Below are positions 52,801-62,436 of a DNA stretch of 64,000 nucleotides, in pieces; position 1 is the stretch's first letter, and each line of letters opens with the position of its first letter. Source of the stretch: Patiria pectinifera (taxonomy: Eukaryota > Echinodermata > Asteroidea > Valvatida > Asterinidae); the NCBI GenBank assembly GCA_029964075.1, contig CM057144.1, forward strand, positions 4,425,281-4,489,280, written 5' to 3'. The position numbers and the translations under genes are program-made. The notes under the pieces are model-generated. The model had not been told where the DNA came from and made no database searches. It saw only the letters and a list, made by a program, of their open reading frames with translations.

Positions 52801-55437
52801 GTTGCTGTAATGCTTGTAGTTCTGAAGATTATTATCAATTTATATTTTTTTCATGTAATAATTAGCTGATGACGTCATAATGACGTCTTACATGCCCTTC
52901 CCATCATCAAATTTGTTGCGTCCGTCTTTTTTTCGAAAAGGTACACCATGGAGATGCTTTGGTGAAAAAATTGTGCTTTTGTCCACTGTGTCACGATTTT
53001 TTTCACTAAGGTACCTCACTAAATAGGCTGGTGTTGCGTTCGGAAGTTTTTAACACATGTGCTAGTACTGAAACACTTGTCAATGCGTTTATTACTTCCA
53101 AGCTGGATCACTGTAATAGCTTACTCTATGGGATACCATCTGTGCATGTAGACCGTCTTCAGCGGGTTCAAAATGCATGTGCCAGGCTTGTGTGCAGCTG
53201 CACAAGTACTGCCATATCACGCCTGTTTTACTGATATTCACTGGCTCCCAATTAAGTCGAAAAATTGTTTTTAAAATTGTGTTGCTTGTTTTTAAAATTG
53301 TACATGGTGATTGTCCTGAATATTTGACTCGGCGTATCACCGTTCGACCTCTGTCTCGTTGTGGTCTTCGGTGGCGTAGCGAGGTCATTTGTATTGGGGG
53401 GGGGGTAGACACGTTTTTGAAAAGGGCACTTGCACAGCCGTGGTGAAACGTGGACACGTTTTTTCCTCCGGACACGTGGCCTCCTTAAAAATCAAAAAGC
53501 GGGGGTATGATCTGTCGATGGAGGCGCTGTTCAAAACCAACGATTATGCACACGAGCGGACAATATATGGTGCTTTTCAGGGCGATACATGCGTGAAATT
53601 AAAAAAAAGGCACCAGTAACGGCCGATGGCACAATAAAAGGGCACCACCTCTTTTTAAAAAGGGCACTTGTTCAGAAAAAAAAGGCACTTCATAAAAAAA
53701 AGGGCACTCTTTACAAATATTGGGGGGTAAACGCTGGTGAAAAAAATGAAATGGAAAAAGGCAATCTTTACAAATATTGGGGGTTAATACCCCTTACCCC
53801 CCCCCCACTCCACCCCCCACACACACACACAAACACACACATTGCAAAATTTGTATCCTTGTGGAGACATTTCTTTGTTCCCGTGTAGTAAAGTGTTCAA
53901 TTTTGAAAGTGAATTTTCAAAATGCTCTTATTTTAACCAGAATAAGTTTCCTGGGCTGAAATTTGGAATTAATATCCCTTTTCTAAAACTCTTCCATCTG
54001 CGACAAATAAACACACCTTGGAAATTCCTAGTTTTTGAGTAAAACCCATATATCTATTTCGTGAAAACCTTGTGGAGACCTATTCATCTATAGAAATTGC
54101 CCTGTGGAGACCTTTACAATGTTTTGTTCACTATTGTGTGTGAGTCTCCACAAGGCAGCGAATTTGTGGTCACCCCAACACACACACCACCACCACCGCT
54201 GGCTACACCTATCGTCTTCGTATATAGTTTCATCCGAACAACTGCATTCTTCGCAAGCACTCGTAGCAGAACTTCCTTCGGTGATCAGGTCTTTCCGGTT
54301 CATGTCAGAAATGCCACAAGCTTAAACCGTTTTAAGACGCTGCTGAGTTTAGAAAACCTGTCCACGGATCGCAGAAAAGGTAAGTGTTCTTTCAGCAAAA
54401 CGAAAACAATTTACATATAGGGATGAATGTGAATTGTTTTTGTTTTGCTGAAAGAAAACTTGCCTTTTTGTGATCCGTGGGGCAGAGCTTTAAAACGGTG
54501 GCTGTTTTAAAATTCCCATAGCTTGAAAGGTACACGAGCGATTTGAATGATTTTTGTATAAACGAAAGCTCATTAAGTGGGCTTTCATATCTAGATTTTG
54601 AAACTGCTACATGCAGAACTTCATTATAAAAATGGTCCTGCTATGTGGGTTTCCTTTTTTTGTGTGATGACTCGCCCTGCATGTTGATGTTATCTTCATG
54701 CTTGGGCATAAAATCTTAATTAATGAGCAGAAACTTTTAACTCTAGGAGTGAAACAAAAGTCGCATCTGAAAACAATGTCCTGTGTAACTAGGGGAAGGG
54801 CTTGATTTCTAAGCCTATACACATGACACAACCAACAAAATATCTCTACCTGACAATTGGACTGGTAAGAACATGCTGTACGGAGAATGGCATCAAATGT
54901 GCAAAGGCCAAACTCGTGATCAGTCTTCATAGGTTTGCCTTCCGCAGCCAGTTGGTCCAGTTTGCCCAGCAGCACTTCGATACAATCGTTGTAGATGGGG
55001 ACGTAGGTCCGTAGGATGTCCAGATGGAAGGAGCTAGTCAGGAGGCGCCGGTTCCTCTTCCACTTGGTGCTGTCCAACGAGGTCGCTAGGCCTTCCCCCA
55101 GCCAGTCCCAGAACAGCGTGTAGAAGCTGGACTTGACCGAGCCCGTGGGGTTAACCACCAATGGCTTGATTGTGTCCGGGTGGACCAGGACAGGTATCGG
55201 GATGAACCCCCGCCAAAGAGTGTAAGCACGGGGAAAAGCTGCTACCGTGTCCCGTTGCCACTGCATGCCTGGGCTGAACGGGGACTGCTTCTGGTGTCCC
55301 GCCAGCCAATGCACTCCCGGTGGGCACGGCAGCTTTTTGATGGCACTACGGATTTTCAGGGTTCTGTGAAGGGATGACAGAATCCTGAGAAAGAAAATTG
55401 TACCCAACAAAACGCACAGTGATGACAACCACAACAT
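43371..55437 (-). CDS. Cytochrome P450, CYP4 family, complete four-exon gene
   Basis: Four exons on the minus strand (54850-55437, 46293-46511, 44641-44900, 43371-43821) join in phases 0, 0 and 2 to give 505 aa, the usual CYP4 length. A membrane anchor (residues 3-20) is followed by the hinge PCPPG (37-41). Other landmarks are the C-helix W126-x-x-x-R130, I-helix A-G-H-E-T-T (312-317), K-helix E371-x-x-R374, and the heme loop FSAGPRNCIG (444-453) with Cys451 as thiolate ligand. CYP4 enzymes are ER-bound monooxygenases acting mainly on fatty acids and related lipids; the substrate here is unknown. Ala312 stands where many CYP4s have the Glu that links covalently to heme. The text is closest in style to CYP4F/CYP4V-type sequences. 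Confidence 0.95.
44190..44345 (-). repeat. SINE (type D), second copy
   Basis: B box GGGTTCGATTCCTGC on the minus strand, preceded by a tRNA-like GGTTGGTGAAGCGGTACTTT. It lies in the CYP4 intron between exons 3 and 4. Confidence 0.65.
44641..44900 (-). CDS. CYP4 exon 3: I-helix
   Basis: A 260-bp exon encoding residues 270-356, with DFLDTLILARD, TVKEMTDEVNTFLFAGHETT and the J-helix region YPEHQSKVREEVDKIL. The oxygen-activation motif reads A-G-H-E-T-T. Acceptor TTTCTATCTATAG, donor CAAG|GTAAGA; it ends after two bases of a Ser codon. Confidence 0.95.
45704..46210. mobile_element. 507-bp palindromic MITE, TA target site
   Basis: The two halves are near-complete reverse complements (CAGGGTGAGT... 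and ...ACTCGCCCTG), flanked by TA on both sides. The centre also folds (GTTCTTTCAGGAAAACGAAA against its complement). Tc1/mariner-type. It lies in CYP4 intron 2. Confidence 0.85.
46293..46511 (-). CDS. CYP4 exon 2: F-G region
   Basis: A 219-bp phase 0-0 exon encoding residues 197-269. It includes NPLLVIPWLFRLSSLYPEWR and RACQYVH, the CYP4 signature around the F-G loop, then a basic helix. Acceptor TTACATTTCAG, donor AAG|GTATAC. It lies 8.3 kb downstream of exon 1. Confidence 0.93.
46637..47612 (+). mobile_element. LINE-bearing repeat block, copy 1
   Basis: Begins ATAGGCTGGTGTTGCGTTCG and encodes the C-terminal part of a CR1/Jockey-like reverse transcriptase (AFITSKLDHCNSLLYGIPSV, LQRVQNACARLV), broken by a frameshift. 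It is followed by a G-run and GGGCACT-rich low-complexity sequence. It matches 53023-53965 over nearly its whole length. Confidence 0.8.
47615..48200 (+). mobile_element. Dimeric MITE, forward copy
   Basis: GTGAGGTACATTAGTAAC opens the element, and a second copy of that end appears at 48010, so the unit is a tandem dimer. TGACGTCATTATGACGTCAT occurs in both halves. An inverted relative occupies 52320-53022. Confidence 0.65.
48470..48704 (-). other. Candidate cryptic/poison exon in CYP4 intron 1
   Basis: A 235-bp segment with a good acceptor (a pyrimidine-rich tract ending TATTTCAG) and donor (CTGAG|GTAAC). It is open in the phase that would follow CYP4 exon 1 for 77 codons, including YLHANYTRKTTLSTKRF and a basic stretch, then meets TGA four bases before its end. 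It shows no P450 similarity. Inclusion would truncate the protein and could trigger nonsense-mediated decay. It might instead be the last exon of an unrecognised minus-strand transposon gene. Confidence 0.3.
49238..49672. repeat. 16-bp GTCCGAAG array
   Basis: Units of GTTCGATAGTCCGAAG run forward to about 49490, then the reverse complement (TTCGGACTATCGGACC) from about 49505 to the end. It is therefore a foldback array. A second array is at 51617-51835. Confidence 0.85.
49673..50475. other. Intron sequence with short dispersed repeats
   Basis: Contains two copies of AAGCCCTTACGGCGTGG-type text (49758 and 50107) about 350 bp apart with shared flanks (AAGGCCCCTGAAAATGTTGG), i.e. a diverged tandem repeat. 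Nothing coding. Confidence 0.4.
50482..51010. mobile_element. 529-bp foldback element of ~20 hairpin units
   Basis: Ends TATGAAGCCCGGGAAGGGAC and its complement, flanked by the 6-bp direct repeat GAATAG (50476-50481 and 51011-51016). The interior consists of 21-bp units, each with the palindromic arms AATTCGT and ACGAATT around a four-base centre (GCGA, TCGC, GGGA or TCCC). No ordinary coding content; the long frames it contains are by-products of the repeat. Confidence 0.9.
51617..51835. repeat. 16-bp GTCCGAAG array, second, inverted part
   Basis: Repeats such as CGGACTATTGAACCTTCG, reverse-oriented relative to the left half of 49238-49672. The two arrays flank the 529-bp foldback element. 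Confidence 0.8.
52320..53022 (-). mobile_element. Dimeric MITE, inverted copy
   Basis: Reverse complement of the 47615-48200 family: ATAATGACGTCTTACATGCC, GAGATGCTTTGGTGAAAAAA and the end ACTAAGGTACCTCACT. It has extra internal sequence around 52625-52770. It abuts the second LINE-bearing block. Confidence 0.65.
53023..53965 (+). mobile_element. LINE-bearing repeat block, copy 2
   Basis: Matches 46637-47612 with small indels, including the reverse transcriptase C-terminal segment (ITSKLDHCNSLLYGIPSVHV), the G-run, the GGGCACTT-rich tract and the C-run with (AC)n. Same orientation as copy 1, about 6.4 kb away. Confidence 0.8.
53985..54125. repeat. Fragment of the 27430-27970 element
   Basis: TTTTTGAGTAAAACCCATAT and GTGGAGACC blocks match that region in reverse orientation. 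Confidence 0.5.
54361..54679. mobile_element. Half copy of the palindromic MITE at 45704
   Basis: Retains the centre (GTTCTTTCAGCAAAACGAAA and complement) and the right arm to ACTCGCCCTG at 54679; the left arm is missing. It lies 170 bp from the CYP4 exon 1 donor. Confidence 0.75.
54850..55437 (-). CDS. CYP4 exon 1: anchor to helix-E region
   Basis: Runs from ATG (55435-55437) to the donor CAG|GTAGAG at 54850/54849, encoding residues 1-196. The start is chosen because the Met is followed directly by the hydrophobic anchor WLSSLCVLLG and then a basic segment and Pro-rich hinge, as in ER-anchored P450s. It also carries WLGEGLATS and KWKRNRRLLTSSFHLDIL, a strongly conserved CYP4 segment. Reading through the donor gives unrelated sequence, so the exon end is secure. 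Confidence 0.95.
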
Positions 55438-55975
55438 TTTGATACTTAAAACATGTGTCTAACTAAAACAAACTAGCGCTGAGAGAGCTGATTGTGGCAT
55501 ATACTAGCCTACTGACGTACGTGTTAAACCACGATCCAAAGCAGACAACGATATTATGATGTGCATGAGCATATGCACAAATATAATGGCCAACAGAACA
55601 CATATGGAAAAGTTTCACGGCTTAAGTCTCAAAAAATCAGTTGTGTGTCTATGTGACCTTCGGGACACGCCACGCGTGTACTGAATTGGTCAATGCCCAA
55701 TCATGCATTATGCATAACTCCTATGTATAGCAAGTATGCGTGTGGCCAGTACCGAAGAGTTCATTGTGACAAATGGGTGACCGCAACGCGTAACTCCAAT
55801 AAACAACAGGTGTTTACACAGGCCTACACATTGGAAACATCATCTTTCTCTATGGCAAAAAAAGGACATAGTGAAAAACACAACAATGAAAATAAAGCGA
55901 CCTGAAAGAAGATCTCACATGAATGTTAGTCATACGAAAATCCCAAATAAGTTACGGACACTGCTGGGCTTGCAA

Positions 55976-56162
55976 TCATGCACTTGAATCGACCACGCTG
56001 CGCGCATGCCGAATGGTATTCCCTATATAGTAATGGTACGGACCACCTTCACTGCACTTAACTTCTTCGACGAATTCCTTCAATTTCCTGTGGAAAAACC
56101 GTATAAGTTCATGTAGGATGAACACTGCATGTAGCAAAAACATAGTAAGTGCCAATTTCATT
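55976..56162 (-). CDS. Possible small exon with membrane anchor
   Basis: A minus-strand reading frame from an internal ATG at 56160-56162 (MKLALTMFLLHAVFILHELI) to TGA at 55976. A hydrophobic anchor is followed by a basic helix and GGPYHYYIGN, which loosely resembles the P450 anchor-plus-hinge layout. It lies about 0.5 kb upstream of CYP4 exon 1. No convincing donor joins it to another exon. It could be the remnant or first exon of a second P450-like gene, or chance. Confidence 0.2.
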
Positions 56163-56219
56163 TCATATATTTCATATTTTTTCCGTTCAGAGAGCATAAC
56201 ATACAGCAAATCCAGTCAC

Positions 56220-58120
56220 ATCCACCGCGCGGCTAGCTAGAAGCTAGTCAGTGGACATGACGTCACGCGAATGTTATGCTAATCCCAGCGCTAGGTCACG
56301 ACGAATACCATTGGATAGCAGAACGATGGGCTTCAAGTTTTCTTTCATTCCGACGACATTTCTCAGCCAATCAAAACGAGTTTTACATATGATATGGGGA
56401 AGTAACTAACGCAGAGAATGCCGGAAAACCCACTGTCATTGCGTAATGTATTGCTGAGTTACTGCTTCGCAAAGTCGCCCCATCTGATGCGTGAGGGTAA
56501 AACTGCGTGTGATTACACTGAAAAAGGCCGCTCTGGTCCCTCGTAAAAGCGTTTTTAGAAAGCTGGTCCGACGACATTGAATGCTCTATTTGAGTGAAAT
56601 TTTGGAATTTCGTAGGAAAATATATAGAAATTGGAATGCCGGGCGACCCCGGTTTATATCTTTTTTTCGTTTGGCGACTAAAACCATTTTTTCACCGGTG
56701 GACCGGATTCGGAGCGACTGCGGCTAACCCGTTTTGTGCGTAACACGGAAACACGTCCATATCGGTGTAGCACTGCTTTTCTATATGGTGAATGGTTAAG
56801 TTCGTAACATCGACTGCATGACTGCATTTGACCTTTACAATTCACAAACATATTTTTTTAAACATACTAGCATTCGGCCAGCGGGCTACCGCTAAAGTCG
56901 ATTCCTGTGTTCATTCCCTAAAAACAGATAATGTGGCGGCCGGACAGCGGAAATGTCAAGAGGACTTCAAAGTTGACTTTATTTGAAGTCTAAAGGTAAT
57001 CATTTATTGAGTTCATTGCGACTTTTTAGACTATAATTTCTGCCCAGGTAACTTTTGTGAGTTTGGCAATTGACTAAAAAGCAGTAAAACTCAAACTAAG
57101 ACCCAATCCGAAACGGGCGTTTTGTCAGTGGCTATGGCCACGGCTAACTTCCGAAGGCAAGGGCGTCACGTGAGGATCGTGATGGCCCGCGGTTGAGCGT
57201 TCGATTAGCTCGGCTGTCGTGGCTGACCCGTCTGCCTCTACCCGTGTCGACCCGGGTGAGCTAAACGAACGTACCCATAAATCGTCAACACCAAAACCTA
57301 AGCCACGCCTCCCCTGAAAACATCCAGAATAGGCCTAGCTGATCGTGTTGACCCCGAGTCTCTCAACATAAAATCCATCCACAATGAGAATTCACTGGAC
57401 CAACCCATCGACCTGAATAAAGGGAGAATGACCCCGGTACAGAAAAATCATGTCTGCCTTTTTGATTTGACGTTTGCTTTGCGCATGGATAAGATTGAAT
57501 GAGAAATCTGGTATTCACCGAAAAGCGGATACTACAAGTTTTTAGAATTCATACTTTTCATTTCATTTGCTGTGAAATTCTTGTCAGTGGTGGCAGTCCA
57601 ATTTTCCGAGGTAACAACACATGCATGGTTATTGAGTGGTTTCATTAATTGGTAAGTATTTTTGTTGTTCATTTCAAGATTGCGTGTTTAGTCTGAAATT
57701 GTTGCAGTTTGTATACATGTACATGTTGTTAGTATTGTTGCAGTGTGTTAAATGCTAAATGCGTGGGGGCCATGTTAGTCCACATTATTTTGATGATGGG
57801 TTTGACAATTTACAAAGCTATATCTGACGGACGTTTGGAAACAGCCAAGTATATGACATCCCAAGCCTTCGCATTGGGGATACATGTACTCGCCAGGGTG
57901 ACCGTAAGGTCATGGCCATATTCTGCTAAACGCACTTCAAAAATCTGTCAGATTTATTAAAAATCTGCCAAATTACTCGGAATACACTTTAAACACTTAA
58001 AATCACATCCAGATTTGTTAATTGTATTGCCTTAATTATAAACATTCTACAGTCACATAAAGATTTTAGGCAAAACGCGGTTGCGTCACGACCGTAGTCC
58101 GGTTCCCAGTGAACTAGACC
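56220..58120. other. Intergenic region without recognised gene
   Basis: About 1.9 kb between the possible small exon and the first MITE-like repeat. A palindromic TGACGTCA (CRE-like) lies at about 56258-56265 in the sequence upstream of both minus-strand starts. Nothing else is supported. Confidence 0.4.
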
Positions 58121-58124
58121 AGCC

Positions 58125-58338
58125 AACCTGTCCCATTATGCAAGGGTTTGTTTGAAAAGATTGGAGCTTTTTAAACAAATGTACCTTTGTTTTCAAATTG
58201 GCTGTGCTTTCTGTCAAATAACCATTTTTGCAGAATTCTGCCAAAAAATCTGCCAAAAAAATCCATTCTGTCAAATTTTCTGTCAAACTCGTTTTTTTAA
58301 CAACAAATCTGTCAAAGTTAGCCGAAAATCGGCTAAAA
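58125..58338 (+). mobile_element. MITE-like repeat, left copy
   Basis: ~214 bp ending in AGCCGAAAATCGGCT, with several CTGTCAAA and CTGCCAAAAAA short repeats. Inverted copy at 62437-62655. The two lie on either side of the two-exon gene. Confidence 0.7.
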
Positions 58339-58559
58339 CGGTCACACTGGTACTCGCATCCAGCCTTCTACCAGTTACCGTATAACCTTGGCACCACAAT
58401 GTACTCACACAGGTATGCAAATTTGCTCGTTTTCATCTTCGCAACCTTGGATTCATTTGTAAATAGCTCACCGGCCGGCACAGCTATACGGAGCAACGGG
58501 TTCATACAGTTATAACATCACACTTTGATTTCTGTAACTCACTCTCCTTATGACCAGGG

Positions 58560-59045
58560 ACGGCGGAGCCGGGGACGCAGGGGGGGGGGGGGGGGGCTGG
58601 TGTCAATTCCCGAACCCCCCCCCCCCAAGATTTCCCAGTCCAACAAAAGTGCCCCTCTCGCGGTTTTAGTGCCATGCCCCTCAAACGCACACGTATGAAA
58701 GCATATGATCGCGCTACAAACAAAATTGTCTCCTCTCTTGTAATGCAAAACTGCCCCTCCAAAAACCAAGTACCCCTCTCGCATTCACACGATTGTGCAC
58801 CTTCCTGAGAGGGAAAACTACCCCCCGAAAGCACAAATACACCTCGCAAGAACTAAAATTGTACCCCTCTCCAGATGGAAAACTACCCGTCGACAGCACA
58901 ATTAGTGCCCCGCTCGCACAATATTATTGTACCCCTCTCAAGATTGAAAACTGGCACCTAAAAATAACAGTGCTCTTCACGCGAATGAACTCGTCACTGA
59001 ACTGGCCATCAAAAGCATCAGTGCCCCTCTCACGATAAAAACAGG
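58560..59045. repeat. G/C run and degenerate ~65-bp tandem repeat
   Basis: A G-run and C-run (58580-58625) open a block in which AGTGCCCCTCTCGC, TTGTACCCCTCTC and GAAAACTACCC-like segments recur several times with drift. Confidence 0.6.
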
Positions 59046-59224
59046 TCTAAAGAAACACAAAGAGCAAGATGGATAACGTATGGCCTAGTCATAATTTGTT
59101 CCTTGTCATATAGGTTTATAGCGAAATGAACGGTACCATATTCTTTTCCTCCACAATCACACTGACGGAAGGTGCCCCATTTTCTGAGCAAGTGCCCCTG
59201 ATTATGACCTACGTCAGCCTCTCA

Positions 59225-59400
59225 TCGACATAGTCTAACTTCAAAATGCAGCGGCTCGTCTTGTTTCACTGTCCAAACGCACAATACATAATTACATCTG
59301 TATTGAAACCACTCCACTAGCTACCTATCAATGACCGCATCGCTTTCAAGATTCTCCTCGTCTTTAAAACAGTACATAGCCCTCGCCAGTTTACATGTTA
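59225..59400 (+). pseudogene. CR1/L2-like LINE reverse transcriptase fragment
   Basis: Text such as INDRIAFKILLVFKTVH with preceding RLVLFHC-like residues, in shifted frames, matches the end of a LINE reverse transcriptase domain. Short, frameshifted, 5'-truncated. Confidence 0.55.
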
Positions 59401-59401
59401 G

Positions 59402-59590
59402 GTGCCGGTATTAGCTGGGGAGTAAGCTGCGATGGATTAGCATCCCGTCCAGGGGAATGGAAATATTCTCAGCGTTTGATAAACGCCGGCCTCCTGATGG
59501 GCCACATTGGTTAGAAAAACCCTTAAAAACCAGCCACGTGACGGGCTCTCAACCAATGGGAATGAGTAAACAGTGTTAGGTATTTATTAA
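59402..59590 (+). repeat. SINE (type A) tail followed by MITE end
   Basis: 59402-59510 carries the SINE-A tail (CCGGTATTAGCTGGGGAGTA). 59512-59590 carries the end of the 16190-16757 MITE family (CCACGTGACGGGCTCTCAAC). Confidence 0.6.
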
Positions 59591-60099
59591 TGAGAAATAA
59601 TTTCAACACAGAACAGTTAAATTAAGTATCCATGTTCAAAATGTAATTCCCCTTGCGAACGACGAAAATATATTTTTCATTTTATATCAAGTAATTCTCA
59701 CAGTTTTTCTACGAACTTTTTGGATAACTGTTTATATATTTTGTTAATGTTTCCTTTGAAATCACCGGGACAATTTGAACTGTGTGAAACATGTAATGAA
59801 GTGTAAAGTTACAGTCAGGCCATGAAGTCAGAGTCATTTGCGTTGATGTGGCCCAGATCCCGGACGTTAATGCACTTTCATTTTTGCTGATCGCAGAAGG
59901 CCAGCTAAGTGTCTTCTATATGTGGGCCACCTGTCTCAACTTCTGACTTTCATACTGACTTCATGGCTCACTGACTATCACTTGTAAACCGGGCAGTGCT
60001 ATCGGTCGGGTTACGCCAACGAATGGGCTAACACAGCAGAGCAATGTACTTCCTTCAACTATATGTGCTCAAATTTGGCTCATTATCTTGATATAACAG

Positions 60100-60577
60100 A
60101 TGATTGCCGATCCCTATACTGTGAACGCCATGTTCGATCAGACCGTCTACCTATGCAACGCCTCGGACAGGAAAATCTACGTCCGAGCGGTCTACGAAAA
60201 GTGGCAGAAGCTGAAATTGTCCGCGGAGCTGAAAGCGCCCGTCGGGGGCGGTAACGTCGCGGCAGGCTTCGATTACGAGCAGGCTAGTAACCTATCCGAG
60301 GGATTCACGTCGGTAGCCCCCCACCACACGCTCAAGATGATCGGCACCTTCTTCTCGGCTTGGGCTAAGGCTCTACCGCCTAAAGGCGTAGATGCTGACG
60401 GATATGAAGCCGGAGATGATGGCGTGTATATGCTTAAGGAAACGATCCGCATCAGTCGTAACTACCGAGTCCCAGGCAACCATTCTATCATTGTTACACC
60501 GCAGCGTACTGTGCAGGTAGTCCACGGGCGTAAGCTTTGGAAGATCCGTTGCAGGGAGTTCTGCCCATTCATGTTCG
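60100..60577 (+). CDS. Exon 1 of the unrecognised protein
   Basis: 478 bp from ATG to the donor at 60578. Codon use is regular and GC-rich. Reading past the donor adds only a short unrelated tail to a stop at 60624, so the splice is preferred. The ATG may be an internal Met of a longer protein, because an AG acceptor abuts it. Confidence 0.75.
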
Positions 60578-61785
60578 GTAAGACTGACAACTTCAAAACC
60601 CCAAACATAAATGATCGTTTCTAATGGTCTTACTCCCAAATCCATTCATCCCGCACTGGAGGAAACTCCCTCGAAGGTCGGGACTCACAATGGAGGGGCT
60701 GACACCCTTAATTAGGGGACATCAGGACTGACACCCTCAAAAGTGTCAGTCACCCTTGCGTAGGTTTCACATTGGAATATACTTTGGCACTTGAAGGGGT
60801 CTCACAATGGAGTGGCCGACACCTTTAAAGGGACATATATTATAAGGGCTGACACCCTCAAAGGGTCTTAAATTGTGTGTCTTACATTGGAGCGGCAGAT
60901 ATACCTTTAACAGGGTCTCACTTTGGAGGGGCTGGCACCCTTGAACTTGGGTGTCACAAATTGGAGTGGCTGACACTCTTGAAGCTGTCCCACATTAGGC
61001 AGTGGCATAACTATAGGGTTAAGCTGCTAGGGGCACCTGGGGACACTTGGCACCTGCACCATATGTTTCAATTGGGATACTGAAAGCAAATATATACTGT
61101 TTGTGCACAATTCAAGATTTTAAATGGTGGTGGTGGTGGGGGGGGGCACCCTCGGGCACGAACATTCAGGGGGGGGGGGGGGCACGTTCCCCCCGCAACG
61201 CGGCTGACACTCTTAAAGGTATCTCACTTTGAATGGCTGACACCCTTGAAGGTGTCGCACAATGGAGAGGCTGACGTTCTTAGAGGTGGCACATATTGGA
61301 GGGGCTGACGTCTAACATTACAGAGGGCTGACACCCTTGAAGGTGTCACACATTGGAGGCGCTCACACCCTTGAAGGTGTCGCACATTAAAGGGGCTGAC
61401 ACCCTTTAAGGTGTGTGACATTGGAGGCGCTGATACCTTTGAAGGTGTCACATTGGAGGAGCTGACACCCTTGGAAGTGTCACACATTAGAGGGGCTGAC
61501 ACCCTTTAAGATGTCTCATATTAGAGGGGCTAACACCCTTGAAGGTGTCGCATTGGAGGAGCTGACACCCGGGAGGGGGTCTCTTGGAGGGGTCGATCGA
61601 GCTCCTAGAAGAGTCTCCTATAACACCGTTAAAGTGGCTTTACATTTAATTACAATCCATTTTTTCTCTCTCTCCTGACAGAAGACAAGGAACGTCGTTT
61701 CAAATTGCCTGGTGGAAAGCATACACCACTTAAAGAGCCTTGTCCAGTCTGTGGCCGGGGAGAGCGCCCTTCCTCGGCTCCATAA
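60100..61785 (+). CDS. Unrecognised 193-aa protein, two exons
   Basis: Exon 60100-60577 (159 codons plus one base) ends at a strong donor TTCG|GTAAGA. Exon 61682-61785 follows a long pyrimidine tract ending CCTGACAG and restores frame exactly, ending TAA at 61783-61785. I do not recognise the protein. Seen: NAMFDQTVYLCNASDRKIYV, then alternating hydrophobic strands (SIIVTPQRTVQVV), which suggests an all-beta fold. It also has Cys pairs R-C-R-E-F-C and E-P-C-P-V-C-G near the C-terminus that could bind metal or form disulfides. There is no obvious signal peptide. The ATG directly follows ATAACAG, so an upstream exon may exist outside what I could identify. GC content is clearly higher than in the flanks, as expected of coding sequence. 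Confidence 0.75.
60690..61580. repeat. ~35-40 bp minisatellite filling an intron
   Basis: More than 20 diverged units of GGGGCTGACACCCTTGAAGG plus a variable CACATTGGA part, interrupted by a G-rich tract at 61125-61190. It occupies most of the single intron of the 60100-61785 gene. Confidence 0.85.
61682..61785 (+). CDS. Exon 2 of the unrecognised protein
   Basis: 104 bp encoding a basic segment (EDKERRFKLPGGKHTPLKEP) and the CPVC-GRG terminus. It joins exon 1 in phase 1. No AATAAA is seen in the first 300 bp after the stop. Confidence 0.72.
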
Positions 61786-62436
61786 AATAACCCATTCAAA
61801 AGGAGTGACGGTGTGTTAGTTTTTTTTCTTCATCAGTGGCGACATTCTGACAGCAAACCTGAAATCGTCTTGAAATATGTAGCCATGGTTTGGGAAAGTT
61901 GTCATATGATAAGAGACATTTGCTAACCATGTAACATGTAACTGCTCTTTCTGTAAGTTTTATATTTACGGTTCTAGTGCTTTTGGGGATTTATTCATAT
62001 CCCCTCATGACCCAACTTTCTCAATACTATACGAGAACACAGTGATGGATTTAGAGTAGGGGAAACAGAACACGACTTTTGCACACAACAAAAAAGGGGA
62101 GAAAAAGGCCGGAAAATTCAATTATAATTGGCTTAGGGATGCCCCTACGTACCTATTCTCCTTATAAGAATGATCGTAGCCTAAAACAGTGGCCAAACTG
62201 AGTTCCTATTCTCACTTTTCCATCCATGGCGTTTTCTGAGCTGAAATTGCATTTGTTTGGTAGGAAGAACTTATACATTATATGGCTATCCACGAATTAT
62301 CTTCGCATTTCCCATAAAAAAGAGGAACTGGAGCCCGATACGAACGTGCAGAAATTTCTCAACGGTTGTGCACTGTCCCTGATCGACTCGTTTAACGTTC
62401 AAAATGATACGGGCCCTCGGGACACACGTCTGCTCG
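61786..62436. other. Sequence after the two-exon gene
   Basis: Probable 3' UTR and flank. No AATAAA close to the stop and no recognised repeat until the inverted MITE-like copy at 62437. Confidence 0.35.

Noticed and set aside
54607-54849. Extension of CYP4 exon 1 beyond residue 196
   Set aside because: A strong donor CAG|GTAGAG ends the P450-like text, and exon 2 continues the family sequence in phase.
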